The notes under the pieces are model-generated. The model was not told the DNA's origin. It was given only the letters and a program-made list of their open reading frames with translations, and did not search any database. Shown here one piece after another: positions 1 to 12,310 of a stretch of DNA of 64,000 bases. The stretch covers positions 1 to 64,000 of the forward strand of contig VJWM01000239.1 of NCBI GenBank assembly GCA_010909165.1, given 5' to 3'. Both the position numbers and the translations under genes were made by a program. The number at the start of each line of letters is the position of its first letter. Position 1 is the first letter of the stretch. Source of the stretch: Anthoceros angustus (taxonomy: Eukaryota; Streptophyta; Anthocerotopsida; Anthocerotales; Anthocerotaceae).

Positions 1-922
1 AGTCCAATATATTGGTATTGAAAGCTTATTAATAAGCTAGAGAAGAATCTTTAATGGAGGACCTACTATCTCTGGGTAAACTCAATTAAAAGCTAGTAAT
101 CGTAAGGTGCTCAATTGAAGAGCTAATACATGTATATCTTCAAATATAGGTGATGCAATTATAATCTTTTCATACGTTGTTGAGATATGCTTTATACAAC
201 AAGTGTGGAACGAAACACATAAAGCTGACACGTAGCAAAATATATAGGACACAAAACATATAATATCTTGATGTTGAGATATACTTTACACCACAAGTGA
301 AGAACGAAACACATGAGCTAACGCATAGAACTTTTGAATACTAGGCCGCCAAACCTTTATAAAGGGCCATGAGCTAACTATAGTACAGGTGTTTCTTATG
401 AATTCTAGGCCGCTAAACCTTTATAAAGGGGCAGGAGCTAACTATAGTATTGTTCATTTTATGTTATTATTATGCTTAGAATACTACTATTACACTATGC
501 TCCAAATTTAGAATAGTAGCTACTTACAACAATTTAACTTTCTAATGCAATAATCTTCACTTGGGTCCAATTTTTCTTAATCTTACAACATAATGACCCT
601 CACTTGGAATGACATCCTTCCTAATCTATCTCTGAGTAAGCTACCATATCCGATCCAGCTCAATTAAAGAGCTATGATCTCCAAGTAGGCTCAATTAAGA
701 AGCTTATATTAAGCTCTCTCTTTAAGTATATGCAATGTAATCCTAATATTTTCATACGACTAGTACGTGTATGTTGCTGTCATTCATTATCTGACAATGA
801 CTTCATCTTTGTCTTCTCTCTAGTGTCCTGCTTCAACACGTTTTGCTCCAAGACATCTCCTGTTCGGAGGACTCCTCCTCCTCGGAGTGTGAACTCCTTC
901 TCTTCTTCTTCTTCTTTCTCCC
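1..922. repeat. Decayed AT-rich repeat region, no gene seen
   Basis: No credible coding sequence. Two short families of imperfect direct repeats are visible. One has the phrase GAACGAAACACAT preceded by 'gttgagatat' (about 178-230 and 273-320). The other contains 'aaacctttataaaggg' followed by 'gagctaactatagta' (about 350-388 and 413-450). Elements with 'aattaaagagct' recur around 85-120 and 660-700. This is probably terminal or intergenic debris of the retroelement whose gag fragment follows; that link is inference. Confidence 0.4.
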
Positions 923-2453
923 CTAGGTAGATTTCTCCTTCCTTTGGTTCAAGGATTCCTTGTAGTTCTCGGCCGCTCTAACCGCCTTGCCCACATCCTT
1001 CTCGGCTAGCAGTAGGACGTGCTTAGCCATGGGTTTGGCTAATCCGGCCGCGAACCACCGTACCACCAGCATGGTGGTGTGAGTGGGATGCCTATCCCCG
1101 AGAACGTAGAACCGCTTGATGTACGAGCCTAACTTCTCCTTTTTACCCCTCTTCAAATTTTCCAGCTTCGATAAAACATACCTCTCCTGGTCGATCCCGC
1201 GGAATCGCTCCAGGAAGACATTCTTCGAAGCCTCAAATGAAACGGGTGGGGCGTTTTGCGGCGGTCGATACTTCCTTTGGTACCATTGCGAAGCCGTTCC
1301 CCAGAGAACCCCTTGGAAAAGCTGGATGAGTTGTGCATCCGACCCTTCCTTGTTGAAGTTAGCTCTTGACACGAAATCCTCTACAAACGTCTCCGCGTCC
1401 CTTTCCTTCTTTCCCCCGAATATGGAGTACGCCTGCTTAGTTGAGGTAGGAACCATTCTTGCCGTCATAAACGAGCTAGGCACTACTACTCCACCAACTT
1501 CAGTTGACGGCCTTTGCATTCCGTACTCTTCTTGGTCCGACAATTCCACAATGCTCTCTCATCCTTAGCTGTTAGCACTCTCCCGTTGAACCTGCCGTCT
1601 CTCTCTCCTCGGCCGAGGGCATGGTAACGCCGTCCGCCCTCGATGCTTCGCTTGACCGTCAGTCACCACCATGCATTCAACTGTCTATCCTCTCTATATT
1701 TACAATATCCTGTTACGGAACGATCTCATTCAAGAACGGCGCCAAAATGTGGAACTACTTTCGACGGCCAGCATGCATCGATCCCGTGTCGTTATGGTAT
1801 GGGGTCCGTTCTGGACAATGATTTTGGCCATAGCTCTCACTCGTCGGTCCTTCCGGATCCGACATCAACCACCCATTTGAGTACCTATGGGCATCCATCC
1901 TCAAGTGTATTGCCTTAGAAGCCTCCGCCTTCCCTTCCCCTTCGCCTAGCACCACCCCTCCGATTTCCTCCGTTGGGTAATTGTATACCGCCCGGAGTGC
2001 CTCCACCGTCCAATGCTCGGAATCCTCCCTCAAGCTCTTAGAGCGGACGGCCTTGTTCACCACCGCCAATAGCTTCCGGGCATATTCCTGGACCAGCGTC
2101 ATGCTGTCGTAGGTCCAGATGGCCTGGAACACGTCTAGGTGCCACTCCCGCACAAGCTCGCCTGCTTCCTCTAGCCACGGCCCGAAGTCTGGGTTGCGCT
2201 TGGTGGTGATATTCTTCTCCACCAGTGTCCAAGGCACCAGAGACTCCGTTGCCTTCTTGGGTGCCATGCCGCTGCGCTGGTCGCCCCACTCGCAGAGTAG
2301 CTCTTGCGCCGCCGCGACTCCCATCGTCCTTAGCCCCACAGAGAAACAGTGCGCTGAGAAGGCCTGAGCCCTCGAAGTCGGAGCATTCGACTGCTGGGAG
2401 AGCAAAGCCAGAGAGCCGGGTGACGAAGCTCGAGAGACTGAGAGAATGGCCAA
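923..2453 (-). pseudogene. Retrotransposon gag fragment (left element)
   Basis: Two minus-strand reading frames lie end to end: 1755-2453 (about 232 aa) and 923-1549 (about 208 aa). The downstream one has the build of a plant Ty3/gypsy capsid domain: 'TASQWYQRKY' followed by an 'FLERFRGIDQERYVLSKLENL' type segment and 'KLGSYIKRFYVLGD', matching the W..F...F...L..L.....V..Y...F pattern of retrotransposon gag. The upstream frame resembles the N-terminal gag leader of plant elements (helical, Trp-rich) but I do not recognise it firmly. The frames are separated by stops and no protease or polymerase follows, so this is a truncated, dead element. It is not similar to the gag of the element at 3340-10956, so it belongs to another family. 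Confidence 0.6.
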
Positions 2454-3339
2454 GACACTAAGTCTGGGGGTCTCCTTCTTCTCCTAGCTGCAGCGTGGCG
2501 GGCATAATCGTCACGTGGGAAGATGTCCTTTCGTGGCCAATAGCTCCCACCCCACGGCATCTAGTACCGCACTTTCACGCCCGCCGCCTTTTTGGGCGCC
2601 TGTCTCGGTCGTGACTCAAGGCCTCGCCTATAACGGCAAGTCTGTGGCCCTGGCCTCCCTGTCATATCGGCCCTATGCCACCTTCACGTGTCAACCTTCC
2701 ATAATTCGACCCACTCCTTCGAATTTGCCTTTCGTCTCCACAGACCTCCTCCTGACCTTGCTTGCGGTGAAGTTGCCGTTGCCCGCGTAGTTGGCCATAT
2801 AGGCCTTATTATCCACGCTTATCCTTTATTTTAACACACAAATCCTCACGAAAAAACAAACTCCTATAACCGACTAGAAGGAGGTCAAAGCAATCGTCCC
2901 TTGTCCACGCTATTGACTTTATAGTCACCTTGAAGAAGTGTGACTCTTGGGAAGTGAGATCACATATCTAGTCCGATATTCCTATAACTCTCGCTCTTGA
3001 AACCGCTACTCCTCAAGGTCAAGAATTGAGTGTTTGAGGTGCTACAAAATACATGACAACCGCCTGTGAATTCACGGAAAGCTTGCTCACCGCCACGTTG
3101 TACAGCAATATCATTAATGGAGTCTTGGGATGGACCAAATTATGGCCACCAGTCGTGACCAAGGTGGATGTTATCGTCAACTTTGCAACCAATACAAACT
3201 TCGATGCACGGTGACATTTCAAGTCCTCGCCACCATTCCAACTGTTGAAATCAAATCCTAACTTTGAGAGGTTGCTGTGAGAGATCTCGTGAAGATTGAA
3301 CCAATAACAACACTAACAAAGTTTGAGCACTTGGTTGCT
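2454..3339. other. Intergenic / retroelement flank
   Basis: GC-rich to about 2800, then more AT-rich. No gene is supported. It probably includes the 5' leader of the left gag fragment (minus strand) and the host DNA into which the downstream gypsy element inserted. Confidence 0.35.
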
Positions 3340-3730
3340 GCTACCGCGCGGAGAGAGGCTTTCGGAAATTGGACAGTCTTTACTTGTTTCTTGTACATTA
3401 TGTAGACGGGCTTTTGGTCACGCCAAGAAGACCGCCCGAGTCCCGCTCTAGAACTACCTACTTGTTCTTGGTTTTCATAGGTTAGACGTTGGGTTTGTTG
3501 GTACCGTGTTAGTTGGGGTTTTTCTAGTTGGTTTAATCGGGGTTATTATATTTACGACAATGATCCTATTTATCAGCTATTTTCTATTTAATAATTATTA
3601 TCTTATAATTAGTATCTCTAAATAACTTGTATTTATATTCACTAATATAGGTACCTTCTAGGCGGTTCTTACCACTCGTCCGCTATGGTGGAAGTGGCTT
3701 CTGCCCCCTTTGGTAAGAGCGCTCGTTTCA
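3340..3730 (-). repeat. 3' LTR of the gypsy element
   Basis: Partner of 10570-10956. It is preceded on the minus strand by a purine-rich run that fits a polypurine tract. Divergence between the LTRs is low in the central 300 bp but higher at the outer end. Confidence 0.8.
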
Positions 3731-4159
3731 TTCTCCCCACTAAGGGTGGCCCGGTCCTCCGGCTGTTGCCATTGTGCACGCAAATGAGGAAATTGTGAAG
3801 TCACCGGTTCCCACGCCGCGCGATCTCTCACCACTCCATGCCACTAAAAATCTGACGCACTGTCGTCTGAGTTGCCGTCCCGGCCGCAAAACGCTGAGGT
3901 TGGAGCATGGGAGGGACGGCAGTATGGTCATCTAAACATGGCTGGTCGGATCAAAGGGACCGTGAGGACGGAGGCGCGGGTCGGGTATGTTGACGGCGAT
4001 GCGCCAGGGTACGGTGGTGCCTCGTGTAACATGGCTGTAGGGAAAAGCGGATCCGAGTTGTGGGCGGTTGCGCTGGGCTCCGATGAATGGATTGCATTGG
4101 GCGCTTTGGGGTTGGCAGGAATGGTCAAGCACTACCGATCGGATTGGTGGCCGGGTCAG

Positions 4160-6654
4160 CTGTGACCAACCGGGAAAGGGCTTAATGGCATATGGGCGGA
4201 TGGAATAAGCTCGACGGCCGTGAGCGAGCTCGAGGCGATGGTGTGGGCTGCGAGTTAGCGGGCGTCAATGACGGGTTTCGAAGGACACATGGAATGTCTG
4301 CAGCTTCAATTGCCGCAGTCCAATCGATAGGCGACGGGTTGACTCGTCGTGACACGAATGGCCCCGCAAATGTAAGCCAACTTGGCACGCTTATGGATGA
4401 GTTCGTGGTACCGTGAGGTTTCACTCGCAACCACACCACCGTCCAATGTTGTAGCCGACCTCCCGACGCCGCTTTGTTGGCCGACTTGCGGGCTCGGTCT
4501 TGGGCAGCTTGCAATTTCTCCTTAGCCAACTTCACCTCATGCCAAATGTCTTCGCCACTTCAAATGCCACTTCTCATTGCTAGGCCATAAGCCGGGGTGG
4601 AGGAGTCTCCCATAGAGCAGCTTGAATGGTGTAACCCTGGCGCATGTTTGAATTGTAGGCATACTCGAGCACGGAAGGAGTTCCTCCCACCTTGTTTGCT
4701 TTTCATGTGTGAAGTGAAAGCATGTCCTCTAAAACTGGTTTTGCTTCTCGGTTTTGCCGTCGGATTACGGGTGATATCTTGTGACATGTTCTGCTTGATC
4801 CCTGTGGTTTCGATGAAGGCCCGCCAAAAATCCGGATGTGAACTTGGTATCTCGGTCGGACACAATATCCTCGGAGCCCGTGTAGCTGAAGATCTCGAAT
4901 AAATATCCTAACTTGGAGGTCGTGATAGTGGAGGTGGGGAATAAAATGGCGACCTTGGAGAACCTATCATCACCACCCGGATGCTATCCTTTCCAGGCAG
5001 TGCGTGGCAAATGTGTTATAAAATCCATGGAAATCGACACAGCGACGGGATTTGTAGAGGTAGGAGCAAACTGGTTGTTTCTCATGACTTGGCTTGGCTT
5101 GTTGAGGGTGACAAGAGCGCACCCACTCTATACAATCAACGCATACCTTCCCAATAAAAATGCTCCCGGACTTTGGCATAAGTTTTATCAATACCGGATG
5201 GCGGAAATAGGTGAATCATGCATATCATGCAAAATGGATTTCACCTCGTTGAGTCGTGAAGGGATGACCAATCTTCCTTCCATACATGTGCATCCCGAGG
5301 GAGTACTCGGTAAGTCTTTGTGGGAACTCCGCCATAGCATCTCGCTAGTAATTGCTTGTAGAGTCAGAGTAACGCTGGTCATGGGGAATCCCATCCCGCA
5401 CTAATCGGACTGCTTTGGGATCGGTGATCTGGTCTTGGGGCCGAGTGGTGACCAACTTCCGGGAAAGGGCTTAATGGCATATGGGCGGATGGAATAAGCT
5501 CGATCGGTATGAGCGAGCTCGAGATGGGCTGGGTGTGGGCTGCTGAGTTATGGGCGTCAATGACGGGTTTGAGGACACATGGAATGTCTGCGAGCTTCAA
5601 TTGCGGCGTGCGATAGGCGGCAGGGTTGACTCGTCGTGACACGAATGGCCACCGCATGCCAACAGCACGCTTATGGATGAGTTCGTACCATGAGGTTTCA
5701 CTCGCAACCACACCGGTGTCAATGTTGTAGCCGACCTCCCGACGCCGTTTGTTGGCCGACTTGAGGCTCGGTCTTGGGCAGCTTGCAATTTCTCCTTAGC
5801 CAACTTCACCTCATGCCAAATGTCTTCGCCACTTCTGCGCCACTTCTCGACGCTAGGCCATAAGCCGGGGTGGAGGAGTCTCCCATAGAGCGGCTTGAAT
5901 GGTGTAACCCTGGCGCATGTTTGAAGAATTGTAGGCATACTCGAGCACGGAAGGAGTTCCTCCCACCTTGTTTGCTTTTCATGTGTGAAGTGACGAGCAT
6001 GTCCTCTAAAACTGGTTTTGCTTCTCGTTTGCCGTCGGATTACGGGTGATATCTTGACATGTTCTGCTTGATCCCGGGGTTTCGATGAAGGCCCGCCAAA
6101 AATCCGGATGTGAACTTGGTATCTCGGTGGACACAATATCCTCGGGAGCCCGTGTAGCTGAAGATCTCCCAATAAATATCCTAACTTGGAGGCGTGATAG
6201 TGGAGGTGGGGAATAAAATGGCGTAGGAGAACCTATCATCACCACCCGGATGCTATCCTTTCCGAGCAGATGCGTGGCAAATGTGTTATAAAATCCATGG
6301 AAATCGACTGCGACCACGGATTTGTAGAGGTAGGAGCAAACACAGTTGTTTCTCATGACTTGGCTTGGCTTGTTGTGGATGACAGAGCGCACCCACTCTA
6401 TACAAGCGCATACCTTCCCAATAAAAATGCTCCGGACTTTGGCATAAGTTTTATCAATACCGGATGGCGGAAATAGGTGAATCATGCATATCATGCAAAA
6501 TGGATTTCACCTCGTGGAAGGGATGACCAATCTTCCTTCCGGTATACAGGCATCCACGAGGGAGTACTCGGTAAGTCTTTGTGGGAACTCCGCCATAGCA
6601 TCTGCTAGTAATTGCTTGTAGAAGTATGTGGGTCATGGGGAATCCCATCCGCAC
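4160..6654 (-). repeat. Integrase region of gypsy element, tandemly duplicated (about 1.29 kb x 2)
   Basis: Minus-strand frames carry integrase fragments: a zinc-binding-like segment ('LHDMHDSPISAI', 'HSKQ'-like pieces), and core pieces such as 'SIFIGKVCVDCIEWV', 'VDFHGFYNTFATH', 'EIPSSHPDFWRAFIETTG' and 'MKSKQGGRNSF'. The same series appears twice: 4160-5400 and about 5446-6654 are the same sequence at about 90 per cent, both running from 'gaaagggcttaatggcatat' to the 'gtcatggggaatcccatcc' motif. The copies differ by many small indels, so the duplication is old and neither copy is open. Confidence 0.75.
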
Positions 6655-6699
6655 TAATGAATTTGGGATGGGTTGTCATAAGTGTGCAAGCACGCCTAC

Positions 6700-7622
6700 T
6701 CAAGGCGTCGAACTACATTTGAAGGGCCGGACACATCGAATTTCAGTTGAAGTCGCCCAAATACTCGCCCATTGCTCGCATTGAGGTTGGTGAGAGAAGA
6801 AGTGCAAGGAATGGTGATCGATGACACACCACTTTCGACCTAATGTAATGCCGACTTTGAGAGCATGTGTAATAGCAAGCATTTCCTTATCGTGCATAGT
6901 TTAACTGCACCTGCAGCTTCCTTGACTCATATGCAATAGCTCGCCATGTGCGGACAGATCGCTCCCATAGCGAAATCCGGCGCATCGGTGTGGATTGTAT
7001 AGGGTGCATGGGGTCCGCCACGCAAGCACGGGCTGAGCTAAGAGCTTGCTTCAATCGCTCAAAAGCAAATCGCCGGCCCTAGGTGTAAGGACTTGCCATC
7101 AATTCCTAAGGGCATCTGTCAAGGGGACAGCAATATTGAAACCCTTAATGAACGCCGATAGAAACCATACCCAAAAATCCCGAGTTGGGCGATGTCTTGG
7201 GGTAATGGCGATCCATGACCGCCTTCACCTTGGAGTCCACTTGAATACCGATAATATGACCAAGGTATTCACACTCTTCTCTCATGAACACACACTTACT
7301 TCTCTTGGCCAAGAACTTGTTAGCCCGCAGCAGTCAAGCACCGTCCTAACCGGTGGTGGTGTGTTGTCAATCGTGTGTACACAAGGATATCGTCTAGAAA
7401 TACCTCAACTCCATGTCCCAGCAAGGGTCGTAAGATTTCTTGCATGAGACATTGGAAGGTGGCGGCGTTTATGGCGAAGGGCATCACCTTGAATTGAAAT
7501 GCCCATGCACAGTACGAAAAGGCTTTTGTGTTCATCTCCTTCTTTGATCCGGATCGATGGAAACCGGACACGAGATCTATCTTGGTGAATGACCTAGCCC
7601 CATGCGGTGGTCCAGATTTCAT
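6700..7622 (-). pseudogene. Reverse transcriptase and RNase H remnants of gypsy element
   Basis: The minus-strand frame 7320-7622 has 'FTKIDLVSGFH', 'FKVMPFAINAATFQCLM' and 'VEVFLDDILVYT'. These are the conserved reverse transcriptase blocks including the catalytic (F/Y)xDD box. Frame 6700-6897 begins 'MHDKEMLAITHALK', the RNase H hallmark (DKE-LAI), followed by a degenerate 'DHHSLHFF' segment. Roughly 400 bases between them are frameshifted. The order and motifs fix the Ty3/gypsy assignment. Confidence 0.75.
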
Positions 7623-7983
7623 CTATCCTGGGCATCGGTAGACATTCTTGTTGCTCGGTTGAGACCCGGTGATCGATGCAGTCGCCACCCTCCATCGCCG
7701 CAACCAAGAGGCTGGAGCTCCAAAGGGTGACACGGAAGGTGTGACAAACCCCTTTTGCAAGAACTCATCAACTTGTTTTTATCTCTTCATTCTCGGCGGA
7801 TGTCACTGGGGCTGGATGTTAACCGCTTGTGGCTGGCGGGAGCTCGATGGAGTGGTCCACATGTCTTCTAGGAGGCGCTGTGGGCTCTGCAAACACGTCC
7901 TTGTATTCTGCGAGTAAATCCTTCATGGACCGTGGTAGCCGGTCCTCATGAGCTGTGTCTCTGCCCTAGATTAAGGGTACCTT

Positions 7984-8268
7984 CTAAGGCGACTTTTTCA
8001 GCTTTGCTATATCGAGAATCGCCATGGGCGGTTGCTTTATTGAAGAGGAGGCAGGTTGCTTGTCAGGGATGTATTGCTCTCCTTGCATGACATATGTGTG
8101 ATTGTCATGCAGGAGACGCAAAACATTGTCCGTCCAGTTGACTTCTAGCATGCTAGAATGACTTGCTAACCATGGCTTGCCTATGATCAGATCATGGCAA
8201 AGAGATGACATCACTGTCAACTTGAGGACCTCCTTGAAGCCACCCGGAAAGGTAAGCTCAGCCTCCAC
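7984..8268 (-). pseudogene. Retropepsin-like protease segment of gypsy element
   Basis: The minus-strand frame contains 'HDLIIGKPWLASH', matching the conserved C-terminal ILG-x-PWL element of retroviral-type aspartic proteases, followed by a segment like the 'V.W....L' strand. The N-terminal catalytic DTGA motif is not in this frame, so the protease is broken or continues upstream in another frame. It sits between gag and reverse transcriptase, as expected. Confidence 0.6.
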
Positions 8269-8491
8269 CTTCTTTCTTGGTTTCTTTTCACCTAGTGTCC
8301 ACCTTTGGAAACCGACCGGTTTCTGGATTGGCGGGCTGCTCTCTCCGTTGCCTTGGACACATAATGGTGGCTAGCCCAGTCAAGCAACCACATGGCGCGG
8401 ACTCGATAGGCCGATCTCTAACTTGATTGGGGACATGAGCAAGTTGACATGCAGCTGAACACAACTTGCATGCATGGCTGGAAATAGCGTA

Positions 8492-10327
8492 CTACGGTTC
8501 TCTAACCTCTGTGATGGAGATTGCCTTCCCACTCTTGGCAGGGGTCGCAGAGTTGCTATTCCTGGTAGACTTGCCTGTTTCCTTCAACCAGCTAATGAAG
8601 TCCTTACGGAAGGGACAGGACTTGGAGCCGTGATCAGTCGCTGTACAGGTGAAGCACTTTCTTGCCTTCTTGTACTCCTCCTGCTCCGCCTCGGTGAGAA
8701 TTTTGAACGTCGGTTTTTTCTCCGAAGCGTTGGCTGACTTGTTCCACTTAGGCTTGGAAGGTGCTGCAGAAGAGAGATGCTTGTATTTGTTCGTGCCATA
8801 GTTCATGGCGGCCTTCATCGCCTCCACCAGAGTTTCCGGGTTTGTCTGATTCACATCTGCTCTTAACTCAAACTTCAGCCCATCGATAAATTTTTCCACC
8901 TTCTGCTCCTCGTCCAGCCTGGGCATATCAAGTGTGAGTTGAAGGAATTTGTCACAGTACTCATGCACAGTCCCTTGTTGGTATATCTTCCTGAATTGCT
9001 GATACAAGTCTTTACGGTGGTTCCGCGAAGTGCTCAAGGAAAACTTGTCAAGGCGGCCAGAGTAAATTGGGGACTCCATGCCCGATCAACTGCTTTTCCT
9101 CCGCCACCATCGATAGGCATACCCTTCCAAACACATCACGCAAATTGATCTTTGATGATCATCCTTGTCGAGCAGCAAGGTATTTGTCAAGTTTGTCTAA
9201 CCAATCATGTACGCTCTGAGCATCCTTTGTACTTCCATCAAATGGCACAGTCTTGATCTTGCGTTGTAGCTCCTTGTCGAGTTGGGGTTTGGGTTTGAAG
9301 TGATGTTCTTCTCTTCCTTGCTCCTCTCCACTCGACCTCCCTCAGGTGTTCCCGGTGCTCATACCTCATGAGCAGACGTCGCACCATGGCCAATTTCTTT
9401 GTTGTCCTTCTCGCCAGTTGGAGCTCCACAACAAGTTTCCTCGCTCCCCATCTTCAACACTCAACTCACGGTCGCTTGGATTGGTTGGTGAGTGTCTCTC
9501 CTTCTCCTTCCATCGATTCGTGAGTCAAAGGCCTCAATGTGGCAAGGGGTGTTGAGTGTTGTGTGCCATCGGCAACTTGGGTGGGCTGGAAGTTTCTTGG
9601 CGTGGTGGGGATGGACGCCTAGGGGTGATGGTGCTCCGGTGCTGGAGCACACCCGCCACCGCCTCTCCAAACGGGCTGGCCCTCCCCACTTGCATCTCAA
9701 GCTTGCCAATGGATTCCTCAACCTTCTCCAGCTGCTGGCCTTGGCACGAGAATGATGCCCGCAACTCCTCACAGGTGTGTTCAACCACTTGGGTTCTCCT
9801 TCCAAAAGCTGCAAAATCGCAACCTCGGTCAACTCTCCTTCCGGCTGATCTTGAGCTTCGGTGTTTGCAGGTTGTCGAGTTCCGCTGTGGCTGGTCCCAC
9901 CCCGTTTCCGGGGTCGCCCACGCCGAGTAATCAGTTCGTAGTTGTAATCGGTGGTGCAAGCTGCGAGCTCGCCTTCTGGAAATTCGGTTGCAAAGTCCTC
10001 TTGTTGGGCTTCCGCTCCTAGCTGGATGTGAAGCCTCCTCAAGAGTTCATGACGCCGCCTTTTGCCCTTCCGCCTCCACGGGCTCTTTTCCCAACGCATG
10101 GATGTCGGTGAGTCGCCCGCCCTCGGAATTGTTGGCTGTTGGCGCGCCCGGACGGACCCGGTCCCCAATCCCTTCAAGGGGTGATCCTCATCGCTTCCAC
10201 TAGAGATCATGCGATCCACCTCAAAAGGTCGGACATGATCACTCATTTTGCTTCGGATTACGTAATGATTCGTGTAATCACTCCTTGGAGTTGCCGCCGC
10301 CTTGTGTGGATTTCTCTCACCACACAC
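8492..10327 (-). pseudogene. gag region of gypsy element with CCHC zinc knuckle
   Basis: Minus-strand frames 9461-10327 (N-terminal, basic) and 8492-9079 (capsid C-terminal part and nucleocapsid) are separated by frame breaks around 9080-9460. The second contains 'GTVHEYCDKFLQLTLDMP' and 'EEQKVEKFIDGLK', typical of retrotransposon gag. It also has a zinc knuckle CFTCTATDHGSKSCP that fits C-x2-C-x4-H-x4-C, followed by a basic tail. In a live element it would form the capsid and bind genomic RNA. The frame interruptions mean it is not translated as one protein. Confidence 0.75.
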
Positions 10328-10569
10328 CGCAGTACCTTCAACTACGCCGACGCGGTCAACAAGGTCAAGATTGTACTCGAGTTCACCACTGAATGGAATG
10401 ATTGCAGCTTTGATGACCTCAAATTCTAGAATCTTTCCTTGTTTGGTCCTTTCCGTTGCTCATGTGTGTCAAAGGGATTCTCACACATGTCCGCCGCGAT
10501 TTAGCCTAGCCGTTGATCGCCGATCTAAGATCCTTGATCCCGATGATGGATGAGGCTCGATACCAAGAT

Positions 10570-10956
10570 GCTACCGCGGAGAGAGGCTTTCGGAAATTGG
10601 ACAGTCTTTACTTGTTCCTTGTACATTATGTAGACGGGCTTTTGGTCAGGCCAAGAAGACCGCGTCTGAGTCCTGCTCTAGAACTACCTACTTGTTCTTG
10701 GTTTTTATAGGTTAGACGTTGGGTTTGTTGGTACCCGTGTTAGTTGGGGTTTTTTCTAGTTGGTTTAATCAGGGTTATTATATTTACGACAATGATCCTA
10801 TTTATCAGCTATTTTCTATTTAATAATTATTATCTTATAATTAGTATCTCTAAATAACTTGTATTTATATTCACTAAAATAGGTACCTTCTAGGCGGTTC
10901 TTACCACTTATGGCTGTAAGTGGTAACCCGTTCCGTCTTGGTAAGCGCTCGTTTGA
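10570..10956 (-). repeat. 5' LTR of the gypsy element
   Basis: Near-identical to 3340-3730 over most of its length (for example the shared block from 'gagagaggctttcggaaatt' through 'ggtaccttctaggcggttct'). Small indels and substitutions occur near the outer end ('cttatggctgtaagtgg' against 'ctcgtccgctatggtggaagtgg'). In minus-strand orientation this is the upstream LTR because gag lies next to it and the primer-binding site adjoins it. Confidence 0.8.
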
Positions 10957-11870
10957 TTGCTCTCTTTAAACCGTATACTTTCTACCAAGGAAGATGAGGT
11001 ACAGCCGGTACGGTGGAGTCTCTCATGCTGATATACTAGCCTGCTTGTGTGTCAAATGTTTTTGTGGTAGTAATTAGTGCACTGGCAGATTTGGCAGCAG
11101 CAACAATTTGAACCTTCAAAATGAGCTATCTCCAAAGGAAGAAGCTAATTTTGAGCACTTTAGTGGGCGCAAAATTGACAGGTACCACTAATTATCCAAC
11201 ATTTATCTACCAGGACTGCGACAACATGTGATGAAAGGTAGCGGTAGGTTCACATAAGGTTGAAGTTACAAGATGATGGTTTTGCACTCTTATACCTCAC
11301 CGTCTCATTCCGGTTTAAAAGAGGGTGTGAAGTTAGAATAGATCTCCTTCGACTCTAGAGTTTATGGAAAAGATAATAATAATAATACAGTAATTAATCA
11401 AAAGTTAATTCATTACTAATTAAATAGTAGAATCTATTATAATCTCATATGTGTTTTTGTTATTCGATCATGTGATATCGAATGTGTAAATTAAAATATT
11501 AACTATATAAACTTTCATATTGCAGACCTTATATAGTTCTAATTATATATTATTGCAATCTCAAGATTATGTGAATAAAAGAAAAAATATAAGAATAAAA
11601 ATAATAATATACGCACAAAACATGGAGTATATGACCTTTTGTTATCGAGAAACTAATGTAATTCCAGCTATATATGTATTACAGTCTACTGAATAAAAAA
11701 GACAAGCTTATGAATTAAAAATCAAGTACATCAAATATTGTCATCGAGAGACCAGTGTATTTGCAACTATATGTGTGAACCAATACAACAGTTGCAACTA
11801 TATGTGTGTGCCAATACAATAGTTTAATTACTCTCTGGATTCTAGGTAGGTAATCATTTGTGGTGACCGA
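10957..11870. other. AT-rich intergenic DNA
   Basis: No gene supported. It contains long A/T runs with 'aataataataata' and stretches with repeated 'ttgcaactatatgtgtg' (about 11761-11815). I see no coding or RNA gene. Confidence 0.3.
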
Positions 11871-11874
11871 GAGC

Positions 11875-12116
11875 TGCATAGTTTCTTGTTGCACATGTCT
11901 TAATGACCTTGTTTCTTGTTGCACATGTCTTGATGACCTTGTTCTTGTTGCACATGTCTTGATGACCTTGTTTCTTGTTGCACATGTCTTGATGACCTTG
12001 TTTCTTGTTGCACATGTCTTGATGACCTTGTTTCTTGCACATGTCTTGATGACCTTGTTTCTTGCACATGTCTTGATGACCTTGTTTCTTGTTGCATGTC
12101 TTGATGACCTTGTGTC
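11875..12116. repeat. Minisatellite, about 26-30 bp unit, 8-9 copies
   Basis: Head-to-tail copies of 'cacatgtcttgatgacctt' plus a variable linker 'gtttcttgttg'. Some units lack the GTTG of the linker, so unit length varies between about 26 and 30 bases. Reading frames through it give repetitive proteins that are artefacts. Confidence 0.85.
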
Positions 12117-12310
12117 GTTAGTTAGGATGTGAGAAAGTTTTGAATTTTAGAATTGTGTTATCTTTTCTTCGCAATTTTGAAGGAATGTAAGAGTTTTGTT
12201 CACAAGCGTGAGTTCTTTTCTCATGTGTTTGGAATTAGGTAGTTGATGAAGCCTATTTTAATATTATTTTATGATGTAGGACTGTGTGAATTCATTTTTC
12301 TTTTTCCATC

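Larger units (their letters stand above)
3340..10956 (-). mobile_element. Ty3/gypsy LTR retrotransposon, full length but decayed
   Basis: Two direct repeats of about 390 bp (3340-3730 and 10570-10956) bound about 6.8 kb that, on the minus strand, carries gag, a retropepsin-like segment, reverse transcriptase, RNase H and integrase in that order (PR-RT-RH-IN), which is the Ty3/gypsy arrangement. Just inside the right LTR the minus strand reads TGGTATCGAGCC (about 10552-10564), a near match to the initiator tRNA-Met primer site usual in plants. Just inside the left LTR the minus strand is purine-rich (AGTGGGGAGAA, about 3730-3741), a good polypurine tract. A possible 5-bp target duplication, TTGCT, flanks the element (3335-3339 and 10957-10961), but the exact LTR ends are ambiguous by one base. 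Frames are broken by stops and frameshifts, so it is not autonomous now. Confidence 0.85.

Noticed and set aside
11854-12132. Repetitive proteins over the 11.9 kb minisatellite, on both strands
   Set aside because: All frames are open simply because the repeat unit lacks stops; there is no evidence of coding.
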